This document shows, piece by piece, positions 44,678 to 57,207 of a stretch of DNA of 64,000 nucleotides. A model generated the notes under the pieces. The model had not been told where the DNA came from. It did no database searches and was given only the letters and a program-made list of their open reading frames with translations. Source of the DNA: Adiantum capillus-veneris (Eukaryota > Streptophyta > Polypodiopsida > Polypodiales > Pteridaceae); the NCBI GenBank assembly GCA_014529385.2, contig CM043967.1:3748001-3812000 (forward strand), read 5' to 3'. Positions within the stretch are counted from its first letter, which is position 1; every line of letters begins with the position of its first letter. Made by a program: the position numbers and the translations under genes.

Positions 44678-45724
44678 ATATCAGCTGAAGTTTGTTGGCA
44701 TACTCTTCATTGTCTTCAAAAATGGTAACCATTCAACCCATTTCACTCCCTAGCAATGCCAATGTCACGTGCAATCTCCATCGTACTGCACCACTACGTC
44801 ATGTTTGCTTGTGTACTGAGTGAGCAAGTGCCACATTAGTCCATGTCCGCTTTCCATGCCTCCTATAAAAAACAATCTTCAGTAGGATAAACAATAACAA
44901 AACACATCTGCACTTGTGACTAATGTTTCAATTTACCTCTCAATGGTGTGCCATCTTCTTGTTTTGTAAAGTCTTCCTCCTCGAGAAGATCAAACCAAAT
45001 GTCCTGCCATGGTAACTTGATGGCTGTTGATAATGATTGTAGCCCCTTTTTCATCACATTCACACCAAGCCGAGCTAGACGACCAATTTGGCACACATCC
45101 ATATTGTTCCACTGCAAAATTGTTGTATCTGATAGCCCATGCACATGATTGTTGGTGGGAAGGAACAAAGTCAAAGCATTAACTGAAAAATCCATAGACA
45201 GCTCCTCACGAATTGCACTGAGGCCTTTCATGATCACATGTGGTTTGTTGAGGCTTAGTAAAGCGTTCTTTGTCTCTTCCTCTGTTTTGTCGGGACTATA
45301 ATGTGCAATTTGAACTGTGCACCATTAGTAATTAAAACATTACAAAAAATGCACGTCTACAATTCAAGATTAACTCAAAAAACACCTAATATATAACTAT
45401 ATAAAATATCTCATAAATATTAATAGGCCTACCAAATGATGAGTATGTCACTATTTGAATATCTGATACTTCTAGTATCTTTGTTTCTAGACTTGTCATA
45501 AAATCAATGATGTCTTTAGAGGTCATGCCGATCACGTTTCTCCCTAATAGCAAAAATAGACCAAAATACAATTTCTCGTCTCAAGCTACGTTATCTCTAT
45601 AAAAGTTAGTTCACAAGGGAAAATGCATTGAAACCTATTGCTTTCTTTTGTGCGGGCATGCTGCCCTGCGAGCCTCCGATCTCTATGGGTTGCTCGAGCT
45701 GCACAGTAGCAAAGTGCTTGTAAG
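44678..45724 (-). pseudogene. Three exons and a truncated fourth of an unidentified host-like gene, interrupted by gypsy
   Basis: On the minus strand a phase-consistent exon chain can be built. 45724 (or 45698, after CTGTGCAG) to 45635 reads LEQPIEIGGSQGSMPAQKKA. 45543-45433 reads RNVIGMTSKDIIDFMTSLET and SDIQIVTYSSF. 45314-44937 reads HYSPDKTEEETKNALLSLNK through LPTNNHVHGLSDTTILQWNN to WQDIWFDLLEEEDF. 44745-44678 reads KWVEWLPFLKTMKSMPTNFS. Donors are GTTTCA, GTAGGC and GTAAAT and acceptors TTTAG/GCAG, ATTAG, ACAG and GGAG. All introns are phase 1 and 91-191 bp long. The last exon meets the gypsy LTR after an in-frame TGA and continues in frame at 37252. Neither the family nor the start codon is known. 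It could be a broken host gene or a captured fragment. Confidence 0.55.
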
Positions 45725-45813
45725 CTAAATAACATCAAATTAGCATCTTGAAAAGCAAGAAATTAATCATCATTTTGATATGAAAGTATTCAGTTCCACA
45801 TTTATTGAGCGCA

Positions 45814-45939
<126 letters not shown>

Positions 45940-46041
45940 CTTAGATATAGGATAAAACTCAACCATTTAAAATATTCTCATGGACTACTCTTACCACCTC
46001 AATGTTTCTCTTTGATCCTATATTGATAGCTTTGACCATTA

Positions 46042-46107
46042 GACATATGTGGGGGCCTTACCAAATGCATCCTTCTTCCATTGTGGCATGTCTGCATACG
46101 CTATTGC
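46042..46107 (-). pseudogene. Fragment similar to PRP22/DHX8-type DEAH-box helicase
   Basis: The minus strand reads AYADMPQWKKDAFGKAPTY. From family knowledge, splicing helicases of the PRP22/DHX8 group carry a near-identical (D/N)MPEWKK(D/E)AFGKAPTFG block just before the helicase core. Only about 20 residues are present, bounded by TAA on both sides, and no helicase motif follows. It is therefore an isolated gene fragment. It could alternatively be an exon ending at the GTAAGG inside it, spliced in phase to 45724. Confidence 0.45.
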
Positions 46108-46109
46108 TT

Positions 46110-49038
<2,929 letters not shown>

Positions 49039-49070
49039 CTAGTATGTGACCCGCGTGTTGCTGCGGCCAA
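49039..49070 (-). mobile_element. Helitron-like 3' terminus (minus strand)
   Basis: On the minus strand GGCCGCAGCAACACGCGGG can form a GC-rich stem (CCGC/GCGG). GTCACATACTAG and then T follow. A hairpin about 11 bases before CTAG, next to a T, is the Helitron 3' signature. The matching 5' TC end was not found, so the length of the element is unknown. It might be interrupted by the copia insertion at 49.3 kb. Confidence 0.45.
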
Positions 49071-49321
49071 AAAATTAAATGCTTCATTCCTGCAACATCA
49101 TTCACTCGAAGATTTTTCAATGCTTTCTTTGTGTTTGCAACATGTAATATTAATTGTACAATGAATGTTTAATTACCCTATACTTAAATATAAGTTTCTC
49201 AATCTACCTACTAATGCCCAAAAAAGTGGATCTACAACCTTTCGATGCACGTGTACCATAGGGACACGATTACCAATGAATATATAATTCTTTGTTCTTA
49301 CCATATACATGTGATAGTGAT

Positions 49322-49535
49322 GTGTGTGAACACACTAGGACCGTCGGGGCATTTTTTCCCTCTTTAGGAGGTTTTTCCCCCGTGCATTGTATATACACCC
49401 ATCACTCTAGGGCTATCTATCTTTCCATTGCACACTAAGTAATACACTCTCTATTGTGTGCCTTGAGCTTCCTTCGTGTTCTCCAAGCTGTGTGGGTTTT
49501 CCTGCAACCCTAATTCCAACAATTGGTATCAGAGC
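49322..49535 (+). repeat. Copia 5' LTR and primer binding site
   Basis: The LTR ends CCAACA at 49521, and TGGTATCAGAGC follows at 49524-49535. A TATA-like TGTATATACA lies near 49388. The start near TGTGTGTGAACACAC (about 49322) is a guess because no second LTR is available for comparison. Confidence 0.65.
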
Positions 49536-49886
49536 AGGTTGCATCCTCCCGGGCTTAGTCACCACCAGTAGCTCCAGCACACGCCTGCTCATTTTCTCTG
49601 ATTTCAGTGAGCTTTAGCGAGCGTTCGTAGGTCGACAAAAATTTTGGGTAAGCTCGTAGAGCTTAGTCTGCGCAGATTTCTGATTTGGGCTCATTTCGGT
49701 CTCCGTTTCCACTACAGGTAGTACTGGGCAGGCTATTTCGTCAATTTGTGCAGAATTTTTATCAATGTCGTTTTTTGCATAACAGGTGCCTTACAGTCTT
49801 CTACGGTTTGTGCTATATAGCACGTGTTGTTCCCGCTTCGTTTCTCCTCTTTTCAGGTAGTTTTCACATCAGGTGCATCATTTACC

Positions 49887-50860
49887 ATGGCTGACAACAA
49901 CACAAATGTGTTCAAGATGTTTGTTGCTGAGGGTAGATTGGATGGGGACAATTACCCTATGTGGGCTTACATGGTGCAACATGTTCTTGTATCAAAGGGC
50001 GTTTGGAATATTGTGCAGGGCATTGATGCATGTCTTGGTTCTGAAAATGTAGGCGATGTTGAGGATGTTGCAGGTCTTGTTGCACAGATTGCTTCTGTAA
50101 GAGTTGTTTTGCCTACGGCACAACAAGCTCGTTGGGATGTAAAGGATGCGCAAGCTCATGCATTGATTGCGTTGTCTGTGAAGCGCACCATTACTCCTCA
50201 CATTCGTCCAACGAAATCTGCAAAACAGGCTTGGGATATTCTGGTTGGTCTTTATGCAAGTCGCAATGAGGCTAAAATGCATTGTTGCATAAAGAACTGG
50301 AGTCGAAGATTATGCATGAGGAAGATGATATGGACACTTTCCTTGCTGGTGTCAAGGATATCAATGAGCAGCTTATTTCTGCAGATGAAGTCATTTTAGA
50401 CAGTTCCCTTGTGCAGATTTTTCTTGATGCCTTACCAGATTCTTACTAGACTTTTGCTATTACTTGGAGACTTATGACCCAAGGAAATCCTGAAGTTGTC
50501 AAGTTTGATGCATTATGCACATTGCTATTGCAAGGGTCACTTTCCAAAAAAAAAACAAGGACTAGACAACGTGCAGTTGAATAGGCTTTTATTGCTTCCC
50601 AAAAAAAGGGTGGTAACAACAATGCAACCACTTCGTATGGTTCTGCAGTGAGTGGCAAAACTTATGTTCCCAATGCTTCTGCTGGCAGCACTTCGTCTAA
50701 CAATTCTGGTGATAAGGGCAAAAAGAAGATGCATTGCCATTATTGTAAAGCTAATGATCACTTGATCAAGCAGTGTCCTAAGTTGAAGGCCAAATAGGCT
50801 AAGAAGAAAGAGGGTGGTTCCACTGCAAATGCTGGTTCCACTACAAATGCAGCCATTGTT
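49887..50860 (+). pseudogene. Copia gag with zinc knuckle
   Basis: It starts MADNNTNVFKMFVAEGRLDG and continues NYPMWAYMVQHVLVSKGVWN, the DUF4219/UBN2-type copia gag. AWDILVGLYASRNEAK is followed by a one-base shift near 50278. The reading continues as LHKELESKIMHEEDDMDTFL and VQIFLDALPDSY, a stop, TFAITWRLM. Another stop lies near 50581. The knuckle CHYCKANDHLIKQC is at about 50734-50775. I chose ATG 49887 because MADNN is the usual gag start and follows the leader directly. Confidence 0.88.
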
Positions 50861-50949
50861 GAGTCTTCTATGAAAGGAGATTGTGATGCTGATGTTGATA
50901 CCGAATGGGATTTTAGTGCAGAGTGCACTTACAATCCTGATGTCCATGA

Positions 50950-51400
50950 TGCATGCATGTCAGTTCTACAGATTCACATGTGTGGTATTTCGAGAGTGGT
51001 GCTACAAAGCACATTACCTCACATCGTGAATTGTTCACCTCTCTTAAGTCTATCCCTCATGGGAATTCAGTCACTTGTGCCAACAATGTCTCTTATCCGG
51101 TTCGGGGGGAAAGATTGTGCTTACTGTTGCAAATGGTAATTCTTTCACGCTTGTTGATGCACTTTATGTACTTGGGGTCAAGGAGAATCTTTTGTCTGTA
51201 TCTGCACTTGCTAGACTTGGACTTGTAGTCAAATTTGTGGATGACAGATGTACAGTTCATGATCTCAATTTTGGTGATGAAATTGTTGCATCTGGCCTTT
51301 TGTGCCGTGGGCTGTATAAGCTCACTTTGTATGACAAGTATGGACAAAATTTTGCAAATGCAGTTGCAGATTCAAGGGTTGTTTCAGATGCGAAACTATG
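50950..51400 (+). pseudogene. Copia protease
   Basis: VWYFESGATKHITSHRELFT is the active-site block, with Glu in place of the catalytic Asp of Asp-Ser-Gly. After a frame change near 51100 it continues GKIVLTVANGNSFTLVDALY and LGVKENLLSVSALARLGLVV, the family's standard continuation. The Asp-to-Glu change is expected to cripple processing. Confidence 0.86.
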
Positions 51401-52085
51401 GCATGCACGTTTTGGGCATTTGAATTTTGCCAATTTACCGCGTTTGCAAAAATCTGGTATGGTTTCTTCTTTGCCGCCTCTTGAAGCACCTGTCAAACAT
51501 GTTTGTGAAGGTTGTATTTTGGGTAAGATGCAGTGTTTGAAGTTTTCAAAGGATGGTTCAGTTAGGGCCACATGCAGGTTGCAACTTGTGCATAGTGATG
51601 TTTGTGGGCCCATAGTGATGTTTGTGGGCCCATACAAACTCCGTCCTTGGGTAGTTACCTTTACTTCGTGACTTTTATTGATGATTACTCCAAGCATGCA
51701 CGGGTATTTCCGCTTAAAACAAAGTCCAAAGTTTTTATGTGCTTCAAACAATTTCTGGCTATGGCTGAAAATGTATCGAAATGTACTATGGGCACCCTCC
51801 ATTCCGATCGAAGGGGGGAGTATATGTCTCATGCATTTAATGTATTTCTGGCTAGTCGTGGGATGAAACACCAATGTACAGTGCCTTATACACCTTAGCA
51901 AAATAGTGTTGCTGAGAGGAAAAACGGGTCACTTACGGAAATGGCACAATGTATGGTCAAAAGTCAAGCTTTGCTGCATTCTTTTTGGCTTGAGGCCATC
52001 ATGTGTGTTACTTATGTACTTAACATGTGTCCTACGAAAGCTTTGCAATCTATTACTCCATACAAAGCATGACATGATAGAAAGC
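51400..52085 (+). pseudogene. Copia integrase, broken by an exact 20-bp duplication
   Basis: The HHCC finger is LWHARFGHLNFANLPRL with HVCEGCILGKM. The first core Asp is in VHSDVCGP. An exact 20-bp tandem duplication (51591-51610 and 51611-51630) shifts the frame there. The 98-codon frame 51602-51898 carries FIDDYSKHARVFPLKTKSKV and TLHSDRRGEYMSHAF (second Asp), then YTP, a stop, QNSVAERKNGSLTEMAQCMV (catalytic Glu). Confidence 0.9.
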
Positions 52086-52089
52086 CTTC

Positions 52090-53660
52090 TATTGAACACA
52101 TGCGTGTTTTTGGTTGTTTGTATGCTTTGGTGCCACAAACACAGCGCAAAAAATTGGATGATAAGGCTGTCAAATGTTTTTTTTTTGGTTATAGTGCTGA
52201 AAGCAAAGGTTACAGGTTGTGTCATCCACAAACAAAGCGTATTTTGGTTTCACGGGATAAAGTGTTTGTAGAAGATTCTGTTCAGCCCTTGCTGTCACGT
52301 ACTAGAGACAATAATGTAAGCTCACAAGATGTTTATGACACTTTGTTGCCTCTTTTCAGTGGTGGAAGTTTGAATATAAATTCCAATGAGGCAAATGTAT
52401 AGCTTATGGGGGTTTTTGAAAATGTCACAGATCAGCCTATTTACTAATGCAGATGTTCATGATGTACTTGATGAGGAAAGGGCTGAAAATGAGCAGGCTA
52501 GAGGTATGCCAAAATGGCTGGTGCATACATTGCGTGAGAGTAAATTGGATGCACCTTTGTCTAGTCGTACTGGTTCACGCTCTGGCCATGCATCTTATGC
52601 ATCAGATTGTTATGCTTTGGCTGTGTCTAGCTTACATGATGTTGAGGAACCTCTGTCTTTTGATGAAGCACAAAATTCCAAAAATTGGATGGCTGCAAAG
52701 CAATTAGAATATGATGCACTTATAGAAAATGACACATGGACTTTATGTGATTTGCCTCCTGGCAAAAAGGCCATTGGTACGAAGTGGGTTTACAAGTTGA
52801 AACGCAAGCCGGATGGTGAGATCGATCGCCATAAGGCTCGACTTGTTGCAAAGGGTTATGCACAGCAAAAAGGCATAGATTATGAAGAGACTTTTTCTCC
52901 CACTTGTCGTATGACTATTGTACATTTTCTATGTGCATTGGCAGCTCATTTTGGTTGGGATGTACATCACTCAGACATTGTTACTGCTTTCTTGAATGGT
53001 GACATATTTGAGGAAGTTTATGTAACGTAACGCAGTCTCGTGGTTTTGTCAAGAAAGGACAAGAGGACAAAGTGTGCAGATGTGAGAAGACTTTATATGG
53101 GTTGAAGCAATCTCCTCGTGCTTGGTATGAGAAAGCTGACACTCATTTGGTCAAACGAGGCTTTCGTAAACAGTCCAACAGAAAGCACATTGTATGTAAA
53201 GCGTGAGGGTGATGTACTTCTCATTGTGGTTCTTTATGTAGATGATTTGCTGATCACTAGACCAAATGAGAGACATATTGTTGAATTTAAGGCTGATTTG
53301 AATGCTACTTTCAAGATGAAAGATTTGGGGCTGTTGCATCATACTTGGGCATACAGTTTAAACAATGCGATGGTGGTATTTCCTTGTGTCAGAAAAGTTA
53401 CATAGAGACATTGCTATGTAAGTTTGGACTTGAGGATTGCAAACCTATTGCCACTCCCACGGAAACAGGCTTAAAATTGAGTCTTCATGATGCTGGTGAT
53501 CCTACAGATGTCACTTTTTACCAAACTATTGTTGGATGCCTCATTTATGTACGCAACACGAGGCTGGATATTCAGTTTGCAGTCTCACATGTCAGCAGAT
53601 TTATGCATAGCCCAAGGTCTAAGCATTGGCAGACTGTCAAGAGGATTTTCCTCCAATGTT
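52090..53660 (+). pseudogene. Copia reverse transcriptase, truncated before RNase H
   Basis: The linker MRVFGCLYALVPQTQRKKLD, KCFFFGYSAESKGYRL leads to the RT. KNWMAAKQLEYDALIENDTW, GTKWVYKLKRKPDGEIDRHK, ARLVAKGYAQQKGIDYEETF and VHHSDIVTAFLNGDIFEEVY lie in one 214-codon frame (52386-53030). Frameshifts near 53028 and 53130 follow. VLYVDDLLI (about 53236) keeps the catalytic Asp pair. The last recognisable block is ARNTRLDIQ-like, VSHVSRFMHSPRSKHW. RNase H is absent. Confidence 0.92.
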
Positions 53661-54121
53661 CGGAAAAAATGTATCCCAGCTAGCCGGTTGAGGGCAAGTG
53701 CAAACAAAAGGAGAAAATTTGCCCCAAAATAGAGAAAAATAGTGTTAAAAATAAAAAAAACTATTTTTTAAATTTCCTCTTGGCAAATTCAAGAAAAGGA
53801 ATTTTGTATGTTTGGGCTTTTTTTCGAACACTGAAGCAAACTCTTCATTCACTCGCTGAATTTTTGAGACTTCTAGGAACTGTTTGCTAGATTTTAAGAG
53901 GTGAGTTCCATTTTGTAAACTTTTGCCAAAACAATGAAAGTTTATGAAACTATCCTATTTGTATTGCTCGATCACCTGCAAGCGATGGTCGATAGCCCTG
54001 AAATACGCTTGATCACATGCAAACCTGGTTACCACAGTAGCTTGATTTTCGAAGTTTCAAGTTCCTTCCGAAACACACCGTGAGGATGCACTCTAAGCCA
54101 AACACACTCCACTCTCCATGA

Positions 54122-54178
<57 letters not shown>

Positions 54179-54758
54179 CGCGCACACACAGAGCACTAAT
54201 AATAGTCTCTCTAGTTTATGGTAGTAGTGCTTGGTTTTGCTTGCAAGATGGGCTCTTTGTATCTTTCTCTCTTTCAAGAGGATGACACATGACCTCTGTG
54301 ATGCCAAGTGTGTATGCGCGTACACACATGTCGGAAGATCACATGAGGAGTTGCCACGATTGCGCACTAGAGGTGGCATTGTAGCACTATCCAACCCAAA
54401 TGGACAATCACTCTGATCCATTTCTGGAGGCAGGACCTGAGCGCATGGGCTTATTATCAACGTTTAGCCACAACCCCAGCTAGTCCCGCTCCCACAATCT
54501 AATTTGCAGCTACCAGTTTGTGCCGCATTGGCCCTCGAAAGCTATTGCTTTGCAGCCCTGAGACTCAAACTCCCCAAGTTGTTGTGATTGCCTCTGTCGT
54601 AGCCACTCGCTTACCTGAGGAGCCATTGCGGCGCCAGACTTGCGAGAAGCCGAAGGGTAGAAGTTGCATGTGGTTGCCTCCGTAACTCTCTTTGAGCGCA
54701 TGATTTTTTTGAGGTCCACGTTCCGAGAAAACGACGTGTGTACATTGTATATAGATCT

Positions 54759-54808
<50 letters not shown>

Positions 54809-54947
54809 GCCAAGAGAAAATCACAACAGATTCATGTTGTCGCCTGCTACCTTGCTGCCAAAGGAATCCGCACGTTCAAAAGAGGGGCAAAGTTAATGAC
54901 ACGTGGCATGTCTCTCTGCTCGAGCTTTATTCAAGCTCCATAAAGAA
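53661..54947. other. Unassigned sequence with two CT/CA microsatellites
   Basis: (CT)n(CA)n at 54122-54190 and again at 54757-54807. No coding motif was recognised; frames on both strands through the CA runs are artefacts. Confidence 0.5.
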
Positions 54948-55083
54948 CTAGTGTGGCCGACGGCCTTCGGCCGCCTCTCTCTCTTTCTCTCTCCCCGCGT
55001 GCGCACTGTCCTCACTGTAGCCGGATAAAGGAAATTGCGACAAGTGGCACTGAAAAACCACTCTCGTTAATATATAGTATAGA
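54948..55083 (-). mobile_element. 136-bp non-autonomous Helitron-like element
   Basis: On the minus strand it starts TCTATACTATATATTAA and ends with a GC-rich hairpin (GGCCGA ... TCGGCC) followed by ACACTAG. A precedes the TC and T follows the CTAG, so it sits between A and T. These are the established Helitron hallmarks: 5' TC, 3' CTRR after a hairpin, AT insertion site and no target duplication. It is far too short to code for anything. It lies 260 bp upstream of the putative F2KP exon. Confidence 0.6.
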
Positions 55084-55342
55084 TTGGAATAGAAAGAGTT
55101 AGAATAGAAATCGACTCACGAGTCACGAGTAGCGATCTTTAGGTAAAGTATCCCAATCTATTATCCTGCAACTGACGGAAATTCTCCTTTCTAAAAGAAA
55201 TACAAACTGGTACTGCTCGAGCCTCGACAGGGCATGCTCGGAGCTTGCTCAAAGCCCGATGTCTAGTTGAACCACACGATCATCATATCGAAAATTTGAA
55301 CGCAGAAGTTGACTTGTGGTCGTGGTGGCGGTGGCGGTGGCG

Positions 55343-55550
55343 ATGGGGTCGGTGGGTTCAAAGGCGGGAGGGGCCAAGAGCGAGGACGCCGAGGAGAATG
55401 GCGGGGGTGGCGGCGGAGGTGCAGGGCAGTCAGCTTTACGTTTCGCTCAAGATGGAGGTAGACCCAAGCAGCTGCAAGCGCCTGGGCGACGTCGTCCCAC
55501 ATGTCTACGGCTCCGCTCACTTGGTGGGCTCCTGGGATCCCTCTAAAGCT
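55343..55550 (+). CDS. Putative first exon of 6-phosphofructo-2-kinase/fructose-2,6-bisphosphatase (plant F2KP), frame-broken
   Basis: The ATG at 55343 opens MGSVGSKAGGAKSEDAEENG and a Gly run, like the MGSGASK...GGGG start I know from plant F2KP, with a myristoylation-like MGxxxS. The next expected block, QLYVSLKMEVDPSS and PHVYGSAHLVGSWDPSKA (55431-55550), is present but in the neighbouring frame (+1). It is the start of the family's N-terminal carbohydrate-binding (CBM20-type) domain. The exon ends at AAAGCT/GTAAGT, a strong donor, at the position where GSWDPSKA would continue. Plant F2KP makes and breaks fructose-2,6-bisphosphate, a cytosolic regulator of sugar partitioning. A downstream ATG at 55398 is in the domain's frame and could start a shorter 51-codon exon. 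No second exon was found in the remaining 8.4 kb, so the gene has a very long first intron or is truncated. Confidence 0.65.
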
Positions 55551-57207
55551 GTAAGTAGTCGTGCTCTTTGCCCTCGTCGCTTCACTTCTAGAACTAAACA
55601 GCCCAAGTTGCGCTAGCTTTTGTAGTGTGAAAATCACTGCGCTGGCTGCCTGCTCAGGCTGTCATGCCTTTTTTTCCTTATTTTGACCAATGCTATTATC
55701 AAAATCAGGTTGAACTACTGTTTTTATTTGGTTTTGTATGTAATCTTGCCTAAGGACACTTCACAGGTGTATGGTTTCGGCTAATACATGTTGAAAGAGT
55801 AAAATTGTGCTTCAATTAGTGCTTTCAAGAGTTGGCCTAGTTGGATACAATAAGTAGTGGCGAGTGAGAGTGGATGATATTAGTATTCTTGTGGGTTTTA
55901 GGAGTTCTGCATCAAAGCTAGACCAAGAGCTTGATATTTCAGCATGTACTTTAAGGTGGGCCACAAGCTGTCTGATTGGGATTTTGACACTTATACAGGA
56001 TGCACCCATCAGAAAGAAGCCAGGAATTGTGACTAGAAATTGAAAGCGACTGGTATTTCAACTAAGGGAACGATTTATTTGAGCATGTACTGTCAGTCCT
56101 GCAATGTAATGGCACTAAGAGATTGTTATGTGTTGTCTCTCCCTTTACATGTTACAAACAGAGGTTGTTCGTCATCCAAAAGGCTTTCATGGACAAGCAA
56201 AAGGCACATACACTTGTCCCTATGGTGGTGCCATCGTAAATGTAACCATACATGTGTCATTTCACATGAAATTAACATTGAGATTGTTAGTCATGGGCTG
56301 TTGGGAAAGGATATTGTGCTTTGGAAATGCTTTGCGGAGGGCTTTTGGGAAATTATGGTGTGCTTTGGGAATGCTTTAGACAAGTATGCTAGTGTAGTTG
56401 CCGAAGCAAGGCAAACCTCCCTTCAAGGATCTTCCACTCATTGAAAATGCTATTTCCGAAACATTTTCCTTTGTGGGAATGCAAACATGGAATGTTCCCA
56501 TTCTTAAAAAAGCCAATGTAGGAAACGAGTTCCTTTGGTATCTGTTTTGAACTTGTCTTGGTGCCGATTTGAATTGTTTGACTCTGGTTTTAAATATTGG
56601 TTGCAATGATTGGTTATTTTACTCCCAGATGGAGTACTGAGAAATGATGTTTGAGAATGCTTGCACATACTCATGGCCCGGACCCTTGTGGTTATTTGCG
56701 GGAGGAGTATTAAGAAGTGTGAGCAGTGGTTACTCTCAGCACCTCCAAACAACGCGTGCTACGGTCTGGGGAGTGTTTGGTTGTAAGAGGCCTCTATATC
56801 TCCTGGCCCGGACCTTTTTAGGTTATGTGGGAGGAGTGATGAGGGAGTCGTTGAATATCTCTTGGCCCGGACCTTGTTAGGTTATGCGGGAGGAGTGTTC
56901 ATCGGCAACTTAATGTTTCTATGTCTTGTAACATGCATATGTGAGCATTTGTGTTGCATTGTGATTTGCCAACCACTAAATATTCCTTATTGGACGAGAT
57001 ACTTTTGGGAAGTCAACGACCTAGGATATCACGAGTTCCGATCTGGAATAAGACTTCTTATTGGATGAGATTCTAGCCGACCCAAGAAATCAAGAGCTCC
57101 GATTTGGAATGACCTCGGAATTTCCCTCGGAATGACTCGGAAATTTTTTGAGCTAACTTGAGTTGTTTTGCAGATATGTTGAAATCGCGGACGACTACTT
57201 TCTTTCA
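55551..57207 (+). other. Presumed intron or flank of the F2KP-like exon
   Basis: No exon with the next F2KP block was seen. The frames at 56040-56444 and 56128-56379 overlap and are unrecognised. The 3' part contains tandem repeats and leads to a polypurine-tract-like AGAAGGAGGGA (57208-57218). Confidence 0.4.
56665..57130. repeat. Two small tandem repeats
   Basis: TGGCCCGGACC followed by GGTTATNTGGGAGGAGT occurs near 56674, 56804 and 56863 (the last two 59 bp apart). CTTATTGGAYGAGAT to CGATYTGGAATRA occurs near 56986 and 57057 (about 71 bp apart). Confidence 0.8.

Larger units (their letters stand above)
49322..53660 (+). mobile_element. Ty1/copia retrotransposon, 3'-truncated
   Basis: A 5' LTR, primer site, gag, protease, integrase and most of RT lie in copia order (integrase before RT). 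RNase H, polypurine tract and 3' LTR are absent. Similarity ends near 53648 in the block KHWQTVKRIF. The reading frames are long and broken by few lesions, so the copy is fairly young. Relatives are the scraps at 190-935 and 5305-5400. Confidence 0.9.

Noticed and set aside
44484-44732. Alternative frame VTIFEDNEEYANKLQLI in the exon beside the gypsy LTR
   Set aside because: A stop lies just before its ATG and no acceptor can join it in phase to the upstream exon. The frame with KWVEWLPFLK joins in phase and also continues beyond the element.
51257-51901. 214-codon minus-strand open frame
   Set aside because: It is antisense to copia protease/integrase, which show family motifs on the plus strand.
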